64,000 nt of DNA from Azorinus chamasolen (GCA_963576725.1 OY755239.1:55267640-55331639); one strand, 5' to 3'. Numbered from the stretch's first letter, positions 1 to 10,400 are shown. The notes: generated by a model from the sequence alone, not told the origin. Numbers and translations are program-made.

Positions 1-264
1 TGGCGGTTTTCTTTTTGACACAGCCTATCCATTAGCAGAATGGGAAATAAAAGGGTAACATCTGTTCAGCCAATTGCATTGCCTTCGTCAAGTGAAAAAA
101 ACAGATTTCCAATCAATAGCTCTTGGAAAGGTTGCTTGATTTTTTATTTATATATATCACACAAAGAATACTTTATCAAAGGAATGTCATGTTTTATTTC
201 AGATGCAATCCACTTAATTGAAAATTGCAGTGATGCACTGAAGATGAAACGAGCAGTGTAAAAA
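1..264. other. Unrecognised sequence
   Basis: AT-rich, with no repeat family recognised. An open frame of 73 codons at 40-261 shows no domain. Confidence 0.4.
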
Positions 265-478
265 TACAGTAAAACCTTCCTATAATAGTGACCACGCAAT
301 GAATAATCATTGGAGTCCTAGTATAAGAGCAGGTGTTTGCTTAATGCATGATGAAAGTAATGCAGAAAGCTCCTAGATGAGCTTTCTGCATTACATTCAT
401 CCTGCATTATGCTACCACATAGTATCTTAAAAGCCCTTACTTACTTTGGGTGGTCTTTGTAGAGTTTTTACTTTATTA
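265..478. mobile_element. TA-E MITE (pogo/Tc1-mariner-like), decayed
   Basis: Starts TACAGTAAAACC and ends near TTTTTACTTTA. Between them is the family hairpin GCAGAAAGCTCC...GAGCTTTCTGC, flanked by GCTTAATGCA and its complement. Family pattern: TA at both tips, CAGTARAACC inverted ends, a central palindrome of about 100 bp, no coding capacity. The pogo/Tigger assignment is inferred from the CAGT tips and TA target. Confidence 0.65.
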
Positions 479-499
479 TACAATTGGATGTACTCCTGT

Positions 500-686
500 C
501 AATGCTGAATTTTCAAAGTGGAATCATCCATCATTGTGTAACACTTTTGTCCATGGCAGAAACTTTATAGTTTTCTATTTGAGAAGAGCAGGCTCTGATC
601 AGATGACTCCTACAAGATTCATTTGATCTGGGTCTACTGTGTTTGCAAACACAGTCGAAAAGGCATTCATCTGAGGGAAAGAGTTA
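500..686 (-). mobile_element. TTAA-A MITE, 5'-truncated
   Basis: Carries CATGGCAGAAACT, a worn hairpin (GCAGGCTCTGATCAGATG) and the tail GAGGGAAAGAGTTAA. The left end is replaced by the sequence preceding 500. Confidence 0.55.
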
Positions 687-823
687 ACAATAAACTATTC
701 AGTACTAAAGTTAATAGCTTACTGAAAGGTGGCAAACAAGGCACTCAGCACAGTGCTGCCTCAGGAGCACTCTGGTATAGATCTTTGCTGTTTTCAAACA
801 CCAATAACTACTAATCAATTGTA

Positions 824-1052
824 TTAACCCATTCCCTCATAGCCTATTTTTAGATCCAACCACTTTGAATAAATCTACCGAAAAGGAGCACTAACTAGAG
901 AAAAGGAACATTTTAGAATTTTATAGTTTGAAACCATTGTGATAAATAGAGCATTTGCTCCTATAGGAGCAAATGCTCTATTTATCACAATGGTTTCAAC
1001 AGGTGACTGTTGAAGAGGCGTCAAAAGGCGTCAATATGAGGGAATAGGTTAA
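824..1052 (+). mobile_element. TTAA-B MITE, full length
   Basis: TTAA at 824-827 and 1049-1052. The left end is TTAACCCATTCCCTCATAG, followed by GATCCAACC...AAATCTACCGAAAAGGAGC. The central palindrome arm is GAAACCATTGTGATAAATAG, with tip TTTGCTCCTATAGGAGCAAA. The right end is the same type as the short arm of TTAA-A (GGCGT repeated, then GGAATAGGTTAA). No open frame. The piggyBac-like assignment rests on the TTAA target and CCC/GGG tips. Confidence 0.85.
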
Positions 1053-1307
1053 ACCGTTAATTTCATGAACATTTATGAAAGAAATACTGACATCATGAAT
1101 ATTAATTAAATTTTGTATAATGACACATGAGCACATTAATTTTGGCCATTGCAGAAACTGTAGATTCATATCTATATTATTTCATAAGCAAACGGAGCAG
1201 ACGCTGATCAGGCGGCTCCTATAGGCCTAGGAGCAGTCTGATCTGGGTCTTTTGTTTGCATTTACCGGTAGGTGTAGAAAGGCGTATTTATGGAGCAAAA
1301 GGTTTAG
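1049..1307 (-). mobile_element. TTAA-A MITE sharing TTAA with the preceding TTAA-B
   Basis: Long arm first (ATTAATTAAATTTTGTATAA, GGCCATTGCAGAAACTG), then hairpin GCAGACGCTGATCAGGCGG with an expanded tip, then GGTGTAGAAAGGCGTATTTA. Its left TTAA is the right TTAA of the TTAA-B at 824. Confidence 0.75.
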
Positions 1308-1359
1308 TTAGCGAGTCTCTTTCAATATGACTGGTTTAGTGCCTGATCTTGATTGACAC

Positions 1360-1569
1360 GTAACCCTGTTCTTGATCTATTTCAAATTTCAATACCTACA
1401 TACAGAATATTCATGGACAAAAAATAATACATGTAGTTATAATGAAATATGGAAGGTGGAGTCATTTTAGAAAGTAAAGAAACAGAACTATCAAATTCCA
1501 TTAGCAAACAGAGCAGACCCTGATCAGACGGCTCCTATAGTTTGATCTGACTCTACACTATTTGCCTAA
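1360..1569 (-). mobile_element. TTAA-A, subfamily II, right end lost
   Basis: Subfamily II long arm (CAAATTTCAATACCTAC, GAAATATGGAAGGTGGA, AAGTAAAGAAACAGA), then GCAAACAGAGCAGACCCTG. The right arm decays after CACTATTTGC. Confidence 0.6.
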
Positions 1570-2410
1570 GTTAGTCTGTCTGAATTCTTAGGGAAATTAG
1601 GATATTGAGTTAAGTTAATTGGAGCAAGGGTAAAGAAAAATGAAAATTCATTTCCCATGCAATAAAACACATCTGTGGTCTCTTTTCCTGTTGGTAAAAG
1701 TTTACAAATTGTTTTTTAAATATTTATGACTTTTAAGTGTGTTCCTGATTTAATGAGAAGATAAGCTGGTTAGCATTTCAAATGTGCAAGCAAGTAGATG
1801 ATGACATTTGCAAAGAGTTTGGATCCAGATTAAATACAGACTAAACTATATCACAACTGAGGATTCAAGTTGTTAAATATTTTCTGAAAGAAAGTGGAAA
1901 AAATCTGTTTTGAAATTGAAGTTGTTTGTGTAGCTAAAGTTTTGCACTCATTGCTTAAGTGTTAAATTTGTAGTGCTTTGACAGTAACAGATAGCGGGTG
2001 TTTGATGTTCTCATAAGAAAATGTGGAGGTGTCAACAGATCAATTGTTAAAGCTATTGACATTGCATATCATGCGAACAAATCTTCTTTTGAAATTCAGC
2101 GGATGACACGTTTACTTTGTCAGGTTTTACACAAAGTATCATTTTAGTCTGGGGCAAGGAGAAGTTTGTGGTTTATTTTTTGTTCAGTTTACATGCTGAA
2201 TTTAACAGAAAATTCATTATATGTCACATACCTGTAACATAGAAGCTTTTAAAAAGAACAAGGTTTGCGCCCATTTACACTTCTGGTTTCAAGTGATTAT
2301 CAGTTTTGAAAAAAATCTGTTGATAGAGGATCAGATAGTTTTCAGATTTTGTGATGAATATTCGTCTTAGGCAAGGTTTAGAATCAGCAAATAAATGTTG
2401 TTGTCTTCTT
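1570..2410. other. Unrecognised AT-rich sequence
   Basis: No repeat family, frame or RNA structure recognised. Confidence 0.4.
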
Positions 2411-2664
2411 GACCATTTTTTCCATAGATACGCCTTTTAACGCCTGTGCAAACAGGATAGACCTAGATAAGATGGTCCAAGTATAGTATCTGATCAGGGT
2501 CTGCTGTGTTTGCTGATGAAATAATACAGACATGATTCTACCATTTCTATCATGGCCAGAAGTTGTTGTGTTCATAGTTACCGTATGTCATTATAAGAAA
2601 ATATCTAATTAATATATTCATGATATCAATTTTTCTTACTTGAATATTCTCAGAGTAAAAGTTG
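2411..2664 (+). mobile_element. TTAA-A MITE, tips decayed
   Basis: TTTTTCCATAGATACGCC, the hairpin, TGATGAAATAATACAGAC, ATGGCCAGAAG and TAATATATTCATGATATC appear in family order. Neither TTAA is intact. Confidence 0.65.
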
Positions 2665-2800
2665 AAAGATAATATATCTGGATCTACCAGTCCAGGAACA
2701 TGTTGATAACAGTCGTGTAAAATTTGTTGTGTGCTGCAAAATTCTTAAAGTGGTTTTGATGTGTGTCATTTTTCAAAAACCATGACCATTATATGTTCAA

Positions 2801-2860
2801 CCAGTTCAGATCCTGATGAGACACAAGTTAACGTCTCATCTGAATTCGAACTGTTCACAT
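2801..2860. repeat. PAL-G palindrome
   Basis: CAGTTCAGATCCTGATGAGAC and its complement TCTCATCTGAATTCGAACTG flank a short spacer. The family core is CAAACAGTTTGGATCC plus GATGAGAC in inverted repeat. Confidence 0.5.
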
Positions 2861-2945
2861 ACAGGACATCATGAATTCATCACTAGCATATGCTTGTTGA
2901 AAGAGACAAAGGCTAAGTTGTTAAACTGTAATCTGATACCCGACC

Positions 2946-3127
2946 TTAACCCTTAAAATGCAGGGAACCAAGTAATTAAGGCCTTTGGAAACAGTGTAGA
3001 TCCAGATCAAAGGGCTCCCAAGGGAGCCCGTTGATCTGGGTCTCCACTGTTTGTCATAAAAATCATTTTCTTCAATGATAAATTTTGATACAAGATTTTT
3101 GTTTAATTAATATTCGGAAAGGGTTAA
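2946..3127. mobile_element. TTAA-C MITE variant
   Basis: TTAA at both ends. The hairpin is AACAGTGTAGATCCAGATCA...GATCTGGGTCTCCACTGTT with tip GGGCTCCCAAGGGAGCCC. The internal part is diverged. Confidence 0.6.
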
Positions 3128-3478
3128 GGAGCCAACTTTAATTATTCTGAATTTATTCAGTGGGTTAAATGTTAATCATTGAGGATGCTATGGGCAAATC
3201 CATAATGGTCTTTGTAAACAGTGTAGATACAGAGCCACTGAGTAACGGGGTGTGATTTTGATCCAAACTATTTGGTATTATTGGCATGATGTTTATTTTT
3301 GATAAAGAAAAAGGTAGAAAACAGCTTTTGAACTGTAAGTTATTCACAAAGAGTATACAAATGTAATAGAATACCTCTGTGCATGCTATGAGAATGTTAC
3401 CTGCAAAAATTGCCTTCGGCTGCAATTCAAAAATACAGTCAGAATGTCAGATTGGATCCAGATGAAACACAGAGCTAT
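3128..3478. other. PAL-G remnant in otherwise unrecognised sequence
   Basis: A worn PAL-G pair sits at about 3205-3275 (AACAGTGTAGATACAG and TTGATCCAAACTATTTGG). The rest is not recognised. Confidence 0.4.
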
Positions 3479-3710
3479 TTAACCCTTTGACTGATATATA
3501 CTCTTTTTGACATCTTTGCAAACAAAGTAGAGCCAGACCAGACACATCCTGTAGGAGCTGTCTGAACAGCGCCTGCTCTTTTTTGCTTGTGAAATTATAA
3601 TAGATCTGATTCTACAGTTTCTACCAATACCAAATATTCCTGTGTACATTTAAAAACCTTCATGAAGTAATTATTTCTAAGATGAATATATGCAAAAGGG
3701 AAAGGGTTAA
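3479..3710 (+). mobile_element. TTAA-A MITE
   Basis: TTAA at both ends. The hairpin is worn (GAGCCAGACCAGACACATCC), then ATAATAGATCTGATTCTACAG, ending GGGAAAGGGTTAA. Confidence 0.75.
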
Positions 3711-3860
3711 TTGTCTCATTTAGATTTAAGCTGTTTCACGTTGATAATCACAAACATGCCGCTAGCATGCAAAGAGGTAACAAAGGGCAATGAGCTGGCA
3801 TGTGTAAGGAATCACATCAGGTACATTGATTGATGACTGTGAAAGGTGTTGACATGGACT

Positions 3861-4123
3861 TTAACCCATTCCCTATTCTATGTTATTCCAAATTTCAATA
3901 CCTACTGAATATTCATAGACAAAAAAGTTACCCTATAATGAATAATGAAATATGGAAGATACACCATTGTAGCCACTTTAGAAAGTAAAGAAACTACTAT
4001 CAAATTTCATTAGCAAACAGAGCAGACCCTGATGATTCAGACAGATCCTATAGGAGCCATCTGATCTGAGTCTACTCTATTTGTAAAGGCGTAGAAAGGC
4101 GTATTTATGGAGTAAAGGGTTAA
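3861..4123 (-). mobile_element. TTAA-A MITE, subfamily II long arm with type I tail
   Basis: TTAA at both ends. The long arm is CCAAATTTCAATACCTACTG and AATATGGAAGATACACC. The right end is GGCGTAGAAAGGCGTATTTA with AGTAAAGGGTTAA. The arms come from two subfamilies, so it looks recombinant. Confidence 0.75.
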
Positions 4124-4846
4124 AAATATTGTAACATGCCTGATGTTTTAAGTCTTTGACCATCTTGTATCATTTAACTCGTTCGGGCCATTATAATGGA
4201 AAATCCTGTGGTGGCGGGCAGCTGCACCCAAATCATGTCCGCTCTCTAAGTGGAATATCTTTCATCCAATCTTCAAGAAACTTTGCTGAAAATTTTGTGA
4301 TAGTAATATTTTGGCATAGTTTTACAACCAGTCGTACTCTCGTCATAAATGTCCCATATGCTTCAGAATTATGGCCCTTTGACTTCGTGAAAATTAGCCA
4401 TGCAGTGCTCTTATTTTTCAACCCAGGCATACCCTACCTCTTATGTCTACTATTGGTTGTTAAATAAACGCCTGCAAAATTTGTTATTTGCTACAATACT
4501 CAAAACAGAGTTTCTCCAATTGTAATCTCAAAAACCATGATCAAAGTGTCCGATAGCTTGGATCTTGATGAATTCTGACTAATCCAAACTTTTTGATTCG
4601 GTTTTCATTAAATATAGATAACATGGCCTGAATTCTATGATGGTACATGATAGCATGTAATCTGGGTCTCCATTGTTTGCATTGAATGTCAGTTTCTGTA
4701 CATCAGTAGCATCAGAAGAGTTTAGATTGATTGTCTCTATTCAAATTCATAATAGATACTGTACAAAGTTGCTGAGCTTCACCACTCCTACTTCATCATG
4801 TGCGATTACTTTCTGTAAGAAATTAGTATACTCTGATAACCCTAAG
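4124..4846. other. Probable decayed RC-type monomer, otherwise unrecognised
   Basis: 4176-4450 contains TTTTGGCATAGTTTTACAAC, CATAAATGTCCCATATGC and ATTATGGCCC, phrasing like the monomers of RC elements in this window, but with no ends. The 103-codon frame here has no domain. Confidence 0.35.
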
Positions 4847-5055
4847 TACAGTAGAACCTGTCTTAAGCAGCCATTAACAAGAGGTCTAATTATGGGTCAG
4901 TAAGACAGGTAGTAGCTTAATGCAGGTCAAAAGTAATGCAGAAAGCTCCTATAGGAGCTTTCTTCATTAGTTTTGCCCTTCATTAAGCAACCACATGCTG
5001 CTTTTGATTCCTATGTTCAATAAATGAATGGCCATTTATTACTGGTTCTATTGTA
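4847..5055. mobile_element. TA-E MITE
   Basis: TACAGTAGAACCTGTCTTAA at the left, GGTTCTATTGTA at the right. The hairpin tip is AAGCTCCTATAGGAGCTTTC, with flanking GCTTAATGCAGG and TTAAGCAACCAC. Confidence 0.8.
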
Positions 5056-5401
5056 TATGGACACCCAATCTCCCCTCTCTACAGGCCTGTAAGGCAGAAT
5101 AATTCAAATTGGTATGACTTTGATAACCGATTTAGACTCAGATATGATAGCATATAGTGTAGACTCTTTCAGGAGCAATATGATCTTTGGTGTGCACTAT
5201 TTGTCAAAGTTCTTAGGAAAAGTATGGTATTGCAAGGTAATCCAGCCTAGATCTGCAAGCAGAGTATATAAGGTCAAAGGTGATTTGTTGGCAATAGTCC
5301 TATGCAAAACAGACTTTTACTTTTAAAGTTTTAGATTTTTTTGTGTGCGTAACCCTTATATCTTGCTAAAGGCGACCTGACTTGCAATTGCAAACAGCAT
5401 G

Positions 5402-5662
5402 TACAGTAAAACCTCTCTATAACGGCCACTAAATTACATTAAGAATTTTAGAATTTTGTAGTTTGAAACCATTGTGATAAATAGAGCATTTGCTCCTATA
5501 GGAGCAAATGCTCTATTTATCACAATGGTTTCAACAGGTGACTCTTACAGAGGCGTAGAAAGGCGTACATGTATTTATGGAGGAAAGGGTTAAGCAGCCA
5601 CCTGCACCAAATACCAGCTAATTAAGACAATATAGTGGCCGTTATAGAGAGGTTTTACTGTA
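5402..5662. mobile_element. TA-E MITE (CTCTCTATAACGG subtype) with TTAA-B inside
   Basis: TACAGTAAAACCTCTCTATA at the left and its complement TATAGAGAGGTTTTACTGTA at the right. The central TA-E palindrome is missing. A TTAA-B occupies the middle, and GCAGCCACCTGC remains on the right flank. Confidence 0.8.
5439..5593 (+). mobile_element. TTAA-B MITE, left end deleted, nested in TA-E
   Basis: Starts TTAAGAATTTTAGAATTTTG, so the first ~90 bp of the family are gone although a TTAA stands at the junction. The palindrome and right end GGAGGAAAGGGTTAA are intact. Confidence 0.75.
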
Positions 5663-5910
5663 TTCAGATGAAATCCTGAGTGACTCCGCATCTCATCATG
5701 ATCAAAGCTGAATGAAGTAATTCATAATACAGTAGATGATGTAGGAGCCCTCTGATCAGGGCTGCCGAGTCTGCTCTGTTTGCTTATGGAATAATATCGA
5801 TATAATTCTACAGTATCTGCCATGGCCAAACTTTCCTGTGTGCACAAGTCATGCTTTTTAGCTCACCAGAGCACAAAGTGCTCAGGGTGAGCTTTTGTGA
5901 TTGCCTGATG

Positions 5911-5975
5911 TCCGTCGTCCGTCGGCGTGCGTCGTCCGTCGTCCGTCGTGCGTCGTGCGGTGTGCGTCGTCAGTC
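5911..5975 (+). repeat. GTCCGTCG microsatellite in RC-1
   Basis: Irregular GTC-CGTC and GTGCGTC tandem units, about 65 bp, just inside the 5' end of RC-1. Confidence 0.85.
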
Positions 5976-6829
5976 GTCAACAATTTGAACCTTTAAAAAT
6001 CTTCTCCTCTGAATCTACAGGGTTCTCATCTTTCATCTTTGGCATATAGCATCATCTGTTGGTCCTCTACAAAAGTTATATAAATTATACCCCTGGGGTC
6101 AAAATTGGCCCTGCCCCAGGGGTTTTCAGTTTTCAATAGAAACATATAGTGAAAACTTTGAACATCATCTCCTCTAAAACTAGAGGGTCCTCAGATTTCA
6201 TATTTGGCACATAGCTTCAACTTCAGGGCTTCTACAAAAGTTATATAAAGTATGCCCCTAGGGTAAAAATTGGTCTCACCCCATGGATTGCCAGTTTTTT
6301 TAAGCTGACTACTTAAACAGCCCATAGGATCACTAGTTATGCATAGGAAAAACTTTAAAAGTATTCTTGTCAGAAACTACATGTCCCAGAGCTTAGATAT
6401 TTGATGTATAGATTTACTTAGCATAACTTTATGGGTTTTATAAGTATCATAGTTCTTGGGTTAAAATTGGCCCTGCCCTGTGTGTACAGTCTTCTTCACT
6501 TCAGAAACGACAGCCTAAAGGTTTCTCCTTAATATATCAGCCTGCAGAGCTCAGACCTTCTTATATAACCACCCTTAGCCTGATCAGTTGAGTAGAAATT
6601 GTGTTTAGACAAATAACACACTCTCATTTAAGATTGAGAAAATTGTGGATAGTTCTTAATATGCAGAACACTCTTAAAGCTTTTTTTTCATACCTATGCC
6701 CTTCATTAAGCTACCAGATATCAATATAGAGCATATCTGTTGTGAATTTCAGCTTAACTCTTTGCATGCTGGGTAATTTTGTCATCTGCTAAATGGTTGT
6801 CTGCAGCATATTCATAAGTTATCCGTACT

Positions 6830-7110
6830 ACACAATTTCTTTCTAAGTTTTTCAGAATTCAGACTCATTGACAAACAGTTTGGATACCAGATCAGGCCCC
6901 ACATTATATTGGCCCTGATCTGGATCCAAACTGTTTGCTTAGGTCATTAGTGGTGGGAGAATCCCACTACACACGTTCTTTCTAAGTTTTTCAGAAGTTC
7001 AGTCTCATTTACAAACAATTTGGATATCGGATCAGGCCCCACATTATGTGGGCCCTGACCTGGATCCAAACTGTTTGCATAGGTCATTAGTGGTGGGATA
7101 ATCTGCCTCT
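6830..7110. repeat. Two tandem ~140-bp units each holding a PAL-G palindrome
   Basis: The hairpins at 6871-6939 and 7011-7079 are CAAACAGTTTGGATACC...GGATCCAAACTGTTTGC with a GGCCCCACATTAT loop region. Both are followed by AGGTCATTAGTGGTGGGA, and the unit offset is 140 bp. They lie inside RC-1. Confidence 0.75.
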
Positions 7111-7423
7111 AGCATCCAAAGAATTAATACAAGTTCCAGTGGTCTATGCATATCCATTCTTTCACTACATTCTTTCAGCATCATGTTCTGGTCCTCTACA
7201 AAAGTTATATAAATTGTGTCCCCGGGGTCAAAATTGGCACCGCCCCTGGGGTGTTAAGTTTTCAATAGAAACATATGTGAAAACTTTGAAAATCTTCTCC
7301 TCTGATTGTCTGGTGAGCGATGTCAGGGCCATTCTGGCCCTCTTGTTTAAAAAATAATCTTATTAATTTATTATTCTTGATGTGATTATTTCTAGCATAA
7401 ATATTCATGAGGGAGATGGTTAA

Positions 7424-7702
7424 ATGAAATATTCTGTAAAACAGTTTGAATCTAGATTAGCTGCAACTTTTATCTAAAGCTAATGCTGGGATAATCAGAT
7501 GGAGTATGTAATGGTGGGGTAGATTTTCAGCTGGTATTATGGCCACCCATGGGTAATGATTGGCCAGGTAGATATGGCTATCTGACCTGCTGCTGAGGAT
7601 GAGATTGAGTTGTCAAAATTTGTTTGTTTTAATTTATCTTCAGACAATGGAGGCTTATAATACAAATGTATATCAGTGGGATCTGCAGGTGGCCTTGCTC
7701 CC
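7424..7702. other. Unrecognised sequence
   Basis: No family recognised. Confidence 0.35.
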
Positions 7703-7952
7703 TTAACCCTTCGCTTGCTATTCAGGTCAATATACCTACCTGAAAATAGTGAAGACCCAGATGAGACAGCCCCTGCAGGAGCTGTCTCATCAGGGTCTGC
7801 ACTATTTACAAGTTGATTGTGCAACCAGTGCACCCCACAGCAGTGATTGCACAGCGAAATACTTGTACACAGTGAAGATATATGTAATTATACAACAGGG
7901 CATGGGTAAAGAAGGAGAAATGTATTTAAAAATTCAGCATGTGAAGGGTTAA
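7703..7952 (+). mobile_element. TTAA-D MITE, full length
   Basis: TTAA at both ends. Left tip TTAACCCTTCGCTTGCTATT, right tip GTGAAGGGTTAA. The hairpin is AGTGAAGACCCAGATGAGAC...GTCTCATCAGGGTCTGCACT with tip GCCCCTGCAGGAGC. A unique 3' part follows (CACAGCAGTGATTGCACAG, ATACAACAGGGCATGGGTAA). The hairpin lies close to the left end, as in TTAA-A. Confidence 0.85.
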
Positions 7953-8109
7953 GCCCGTGCTATGTGTCTGCCCTGTTGTTCTTTTTCTGCTGTATATTTC
8001 ATCTTACCTTATCTAAATCAGTGTTTATTTTCCCCATAAACAGTACTTTGAAATATTAACCAATTTTGATAAGCGTAAACAGTTAATGGTATTCTAATAG
8101 CTAGCTTTG

Positions 8110-8298
8110 TTAACTCTTTGCTCAATAATCCTGCTTTTTTACGCCTTTGCAAACAGAGTAGACCGAGATCAAACAGGTCCTGTAGGTACTGTCTCATCAA
8201 GGTCAGCATGCACTATTTGCTTAGGAGAAATACTTGAAGATCAGACTTTACAGTTTTACCAGTTCCCAAAATTCTGTTTCATAATTATGCCAGATACG
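8110..8298 (+). mobile_element. TTAA-A MITE, right end lost
   Basis: TTAACTCTTTGCTCAATAATC, then ACGCCTTTGCAAACAGAGT and the hairpin. The long arm decays after TTTACAGTTTTACC. Confidence 0.6.
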
Positions 8299-8404
8299 TA
8301 GAGTCATTACTATATTATCTCTAATAAATGCTCTTGGGGACATTACACTTTTGAAAGTTATACACAAGTGGTTTCTTAATGCAGAATGAAAGCAATACAG
8401 AAAG

Positions 8405-8699
8405 GAGTCCTAGACTGTGGCCAAGTGGTTGTCGTCTTCAACTGACAATCACTTAGCCCCTCATCGCTGTGGGTTTGAATCCCAGTCTGGGCATTTGGAT
8501 TTTTCATGTGAGGAAGCATTCCAGCTGGCTTGCGATAGGTCGGTGGTTCTACCTGGATGTTCTTCTGTGCACGAACAGTGCAATTTGTTCCATGCACAGA
8601 AGAACCTCTAGGGTCTTCCTCCACCTATAATTAGCTGGACGTTGTGATATGACTGAAATACTGTTAAAACGACGTCAAAGCCGATAAAAACCAAACCAG
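8405..8699 (+). mobile_element. tRNA-derived SINE, molluscan type
   Basis: The tRNA-like head has an A box TGGCCAAGTGG (perfect TRGCNNAGTGG) at about 8418 and a B box GGTTTGAATCC at about 8473. Next is a conserved body GCGATAGGTCGGTGGTTCTACC and a 13-bp hairpin GTTCTTCTGTGCA/TGCACAGAAGAAC (8559-8571, 8593-8605), then GGGTCTTCCTCCACC and a GACGTCAAAGCC tail. A candidate 9-bp TSD, TACAGAAAG, sits at 8396-8404 and 8700-8708. The body resembles the shared 3' domain of bivalve SINEs, from memory. Confidence 0.75.
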
Positions 8700-8720
8700 T
8701 ACAGAAAGTGTGTAAGCAAG

Positions 8721-9274
8721 GTTTTCTTGGGGGTATATAGGAGTCGGCTTGGCGGTTACCCGTGGGTCGCTCTGTTGACTTTTTTCCCCGCGGTTTCTCA
8801 GTAACTGCTGACTAGAATTCATTGAAACTGGACATGATGCTTTATCATAAAGAGGACAATGCATCCAGTTATAATTTTCTAGCTGATTGATTTCCTTACA
8901 GAGTTATGCCCCTTTGTTTAAAAGTTTTGTGTTGGTCTATTTGTTGACTTTAATTCAATATCGTTTCTCAGTGACTGCTGACTGGAATTGTACGAAACTT
9001 GACATGATACTTTATCATGAATAGGAGCTTATCTATTTCCTTACAGAGTTACGTCTCTTTGAATTTTGGTCTGTCAGTTGGCCTGTTGACTTATTTTCTG
9101 CGTGGTTTCTCAACAACTGCCTAGTGGAATACAATACAACTTGAAATGATGCTTTGTCATAAAGAGGACAAGCACATCTAGTTGTAGTTTTCCAGCTGAT
9201 TAATTTTCTTACAATGACAGTCACATTGGGGGGGGGGGGGGTTATTATAATCACCTTCAGTGATGGTTCAGGTT
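8721..9274 (+). mobile_element. RC-3, short copy with three monomers
   Basis: The 5' side is GGGGGTATATAGGAGTCGGC (compare GTATACTGGAATCAGCC at 39513). Three monomers start near GGTTTCTCAG at 8792, 8963 and 9103 (ACTTGACATGATGCTTTATC, TTTCCTTACAGAGTTA). A poly-G of 14 (9228-9241) precedes the 3' hairpin ATCAC-CTTCA-GTGAT (9250-9264). Confidence 0.7.
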
Positions 9275-9320
9275 TGCATTGCTTTCAATCTGCATTAAGC
9301 TACCACCTGTATTTTGAAAT

Positions 9321-10278
9321 AAGTTATTTCTTGCTGGAATATATATCAAGTTAAGCATTCATGGATTCTTTAACTTTAAATACTCTCAAATATCACTGAG
9401 TAAACTCATTTGTATGAGCAAAGGAACCTAATGGTAATTATCCATATCAAGTGTTTCAATGGCCGAGCATATGGAAGTCATAGCCAAGTTGTATGAAAAC
9501 CTTGGCATGATTAAAACTCTTGTTTGCTTTACCTTGTATCATCATGGCACAAGGTTAATGGCTTTAGCAGAGAAAACGTGCCAAATATTTGTTTCAGTAG
9601 GTTTTTGATGTGAGATGGCTTGCATGCTTTGTAGCTCATGATTTTCTAACTCTGAACACCCAAGTAACTTTTATCTGCCGAATATAATGTCTACTTAAAA
9701 CTCGCATTGTTTTCCATATTTTTTGTTATATAAACAGTTTCAAACAGTTTCGATCTTGGTCTAGATGTCGAGCCGCTTGCCTCATTTGGTTCTGCAAAAA
9801 TGTATAATGTGCTGCAAGTCTGAAGAAAAAAAAAGTTTTATTTTTCTTCTAGAAAACCGAGCGTTAAACAGTTTTGATCCTGATGAGACGCATACTTTCT
9901 CAGAATATCGTGTAGATCACACTGTTGTCTTAGGTAGCCCAGCATACAAACAAAATAATTTTAGGTGCATTTTCAAGTGCACCAGATTGCTTATGAATTC
10001 CATTGGTGAGATTTACATAGATAGTTGGCAAGCAAATGTTAATGGGAGATCAGCAGTAAATTTGTTTTTATAAATACACAAGTCATAGTTTCTCACCTGT
10101 TGTGAACATACAAAAAAAAGCATCACATTAACATTCTGCATGCTTTGCTTCATAGCATCTTTACTTCTTGTTTGCTTTTGCATGCAAGAACTTTGTTTCT
10201 TACATGTACCTGCTTTGGCTCTTGCATGCTTTGGCTTTTAAAAAGTTTGCCTCTTGCAATTGCTTTGCTTTGCTTCAG
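9321..10278. other. Mostly unrecognised; PAL-G remnants
   Basis: PAL-G traces at about 9735-9765 and 9866-9930 (AAACAGTTTTGATCCTGATG). The 102-codon frame at 9765 has no domain. Confidence 0.4.
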
Positions 10279-10400
10279 TAACCCTTTACTTGTTCAATAT
10301 TTGTGTAAGAAATAATGACATTATGAATATTAAATAGATTATTTTTTCTAATGGCATATGGACATGGGAATAATTAGCCATCTTATCTGGAGCTCTGGGT
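10279..10400 (-). mobile_element. TTAA-A left arm fused to a PAL-F end
   Basis: ACCCTTTACTTGTTCAATATT and AAGAAATAATGACATTATG are TTAA-A long arm. It stops at 10380, where CATCTTATCTGGAGCTCTGG, the end of PAL-F, begins. Confidence 0.5.

Larger units (their letters stand above)
5857..7348 (+). mobile_element. RC-1: Helentron/pearl-like element
   Basis: 5' end TTTTAGCTCACC, with a palindrome AGCTCACC...GGTGAGCT around GAGCACAAAGTGCTC. Then a GTCCGTCG microsatellite (5911-5975), monomer-like blocks around 6000, 6180, 6370 and 7190 (ACAAAAGTTATATAAA, TTTCAATAGAAACATAT), and a 3' hairpin AGGGCC-ATTCT-GGCCCT (7325-7341) followed by CTTGTTT. No TSD is visible and the ends fall between T residues. 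The classification is from architecture; no Rep/helicase is encoded. Confidence 0.7.
5726..7423 (+). mobile_element. TTAA-A MITE split by RC-1
   Basis: The left part runs from half a hairpin (GTAGGAGCCCTCTGATCAGG) to ATGGCCAAACTTTCCTGTG. The right part resumes after 7348 with AATAATCTTATTAATTTATT and ends CATAAATATTCATGAGGGAGATGGTTAA. The two parts join to the family consensus once RC-1 is removed. Confidence 0.75.
8340..9320. mobile_element. TA-E MITE interrupted by a SINE and RC-3
   Basis: The left half, 8340-8404, contains CAAGTGGTTTCTTAATGCAG and GAAAGCAATACAGAAAG. The right half, 9275-9320, contains GCATTGCTTTCAATCTGCAT and TTAAGCTACCACCTG. These are the two arms of one TA-E palindrome now 0.87 kb apart. 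Confidence 0.7.

Noticed and set aside
4156..4467. 103-codon open frame
   Set aside because: Sequence resembles decayed RC monomers; low-complexity hydrophobic translation with no motif.
8559..8605. SINE hairpin as a microRNA precursor
   Set aside because: The 13-bp stem is a regular part of this SINE body and too short for a typical precursor.
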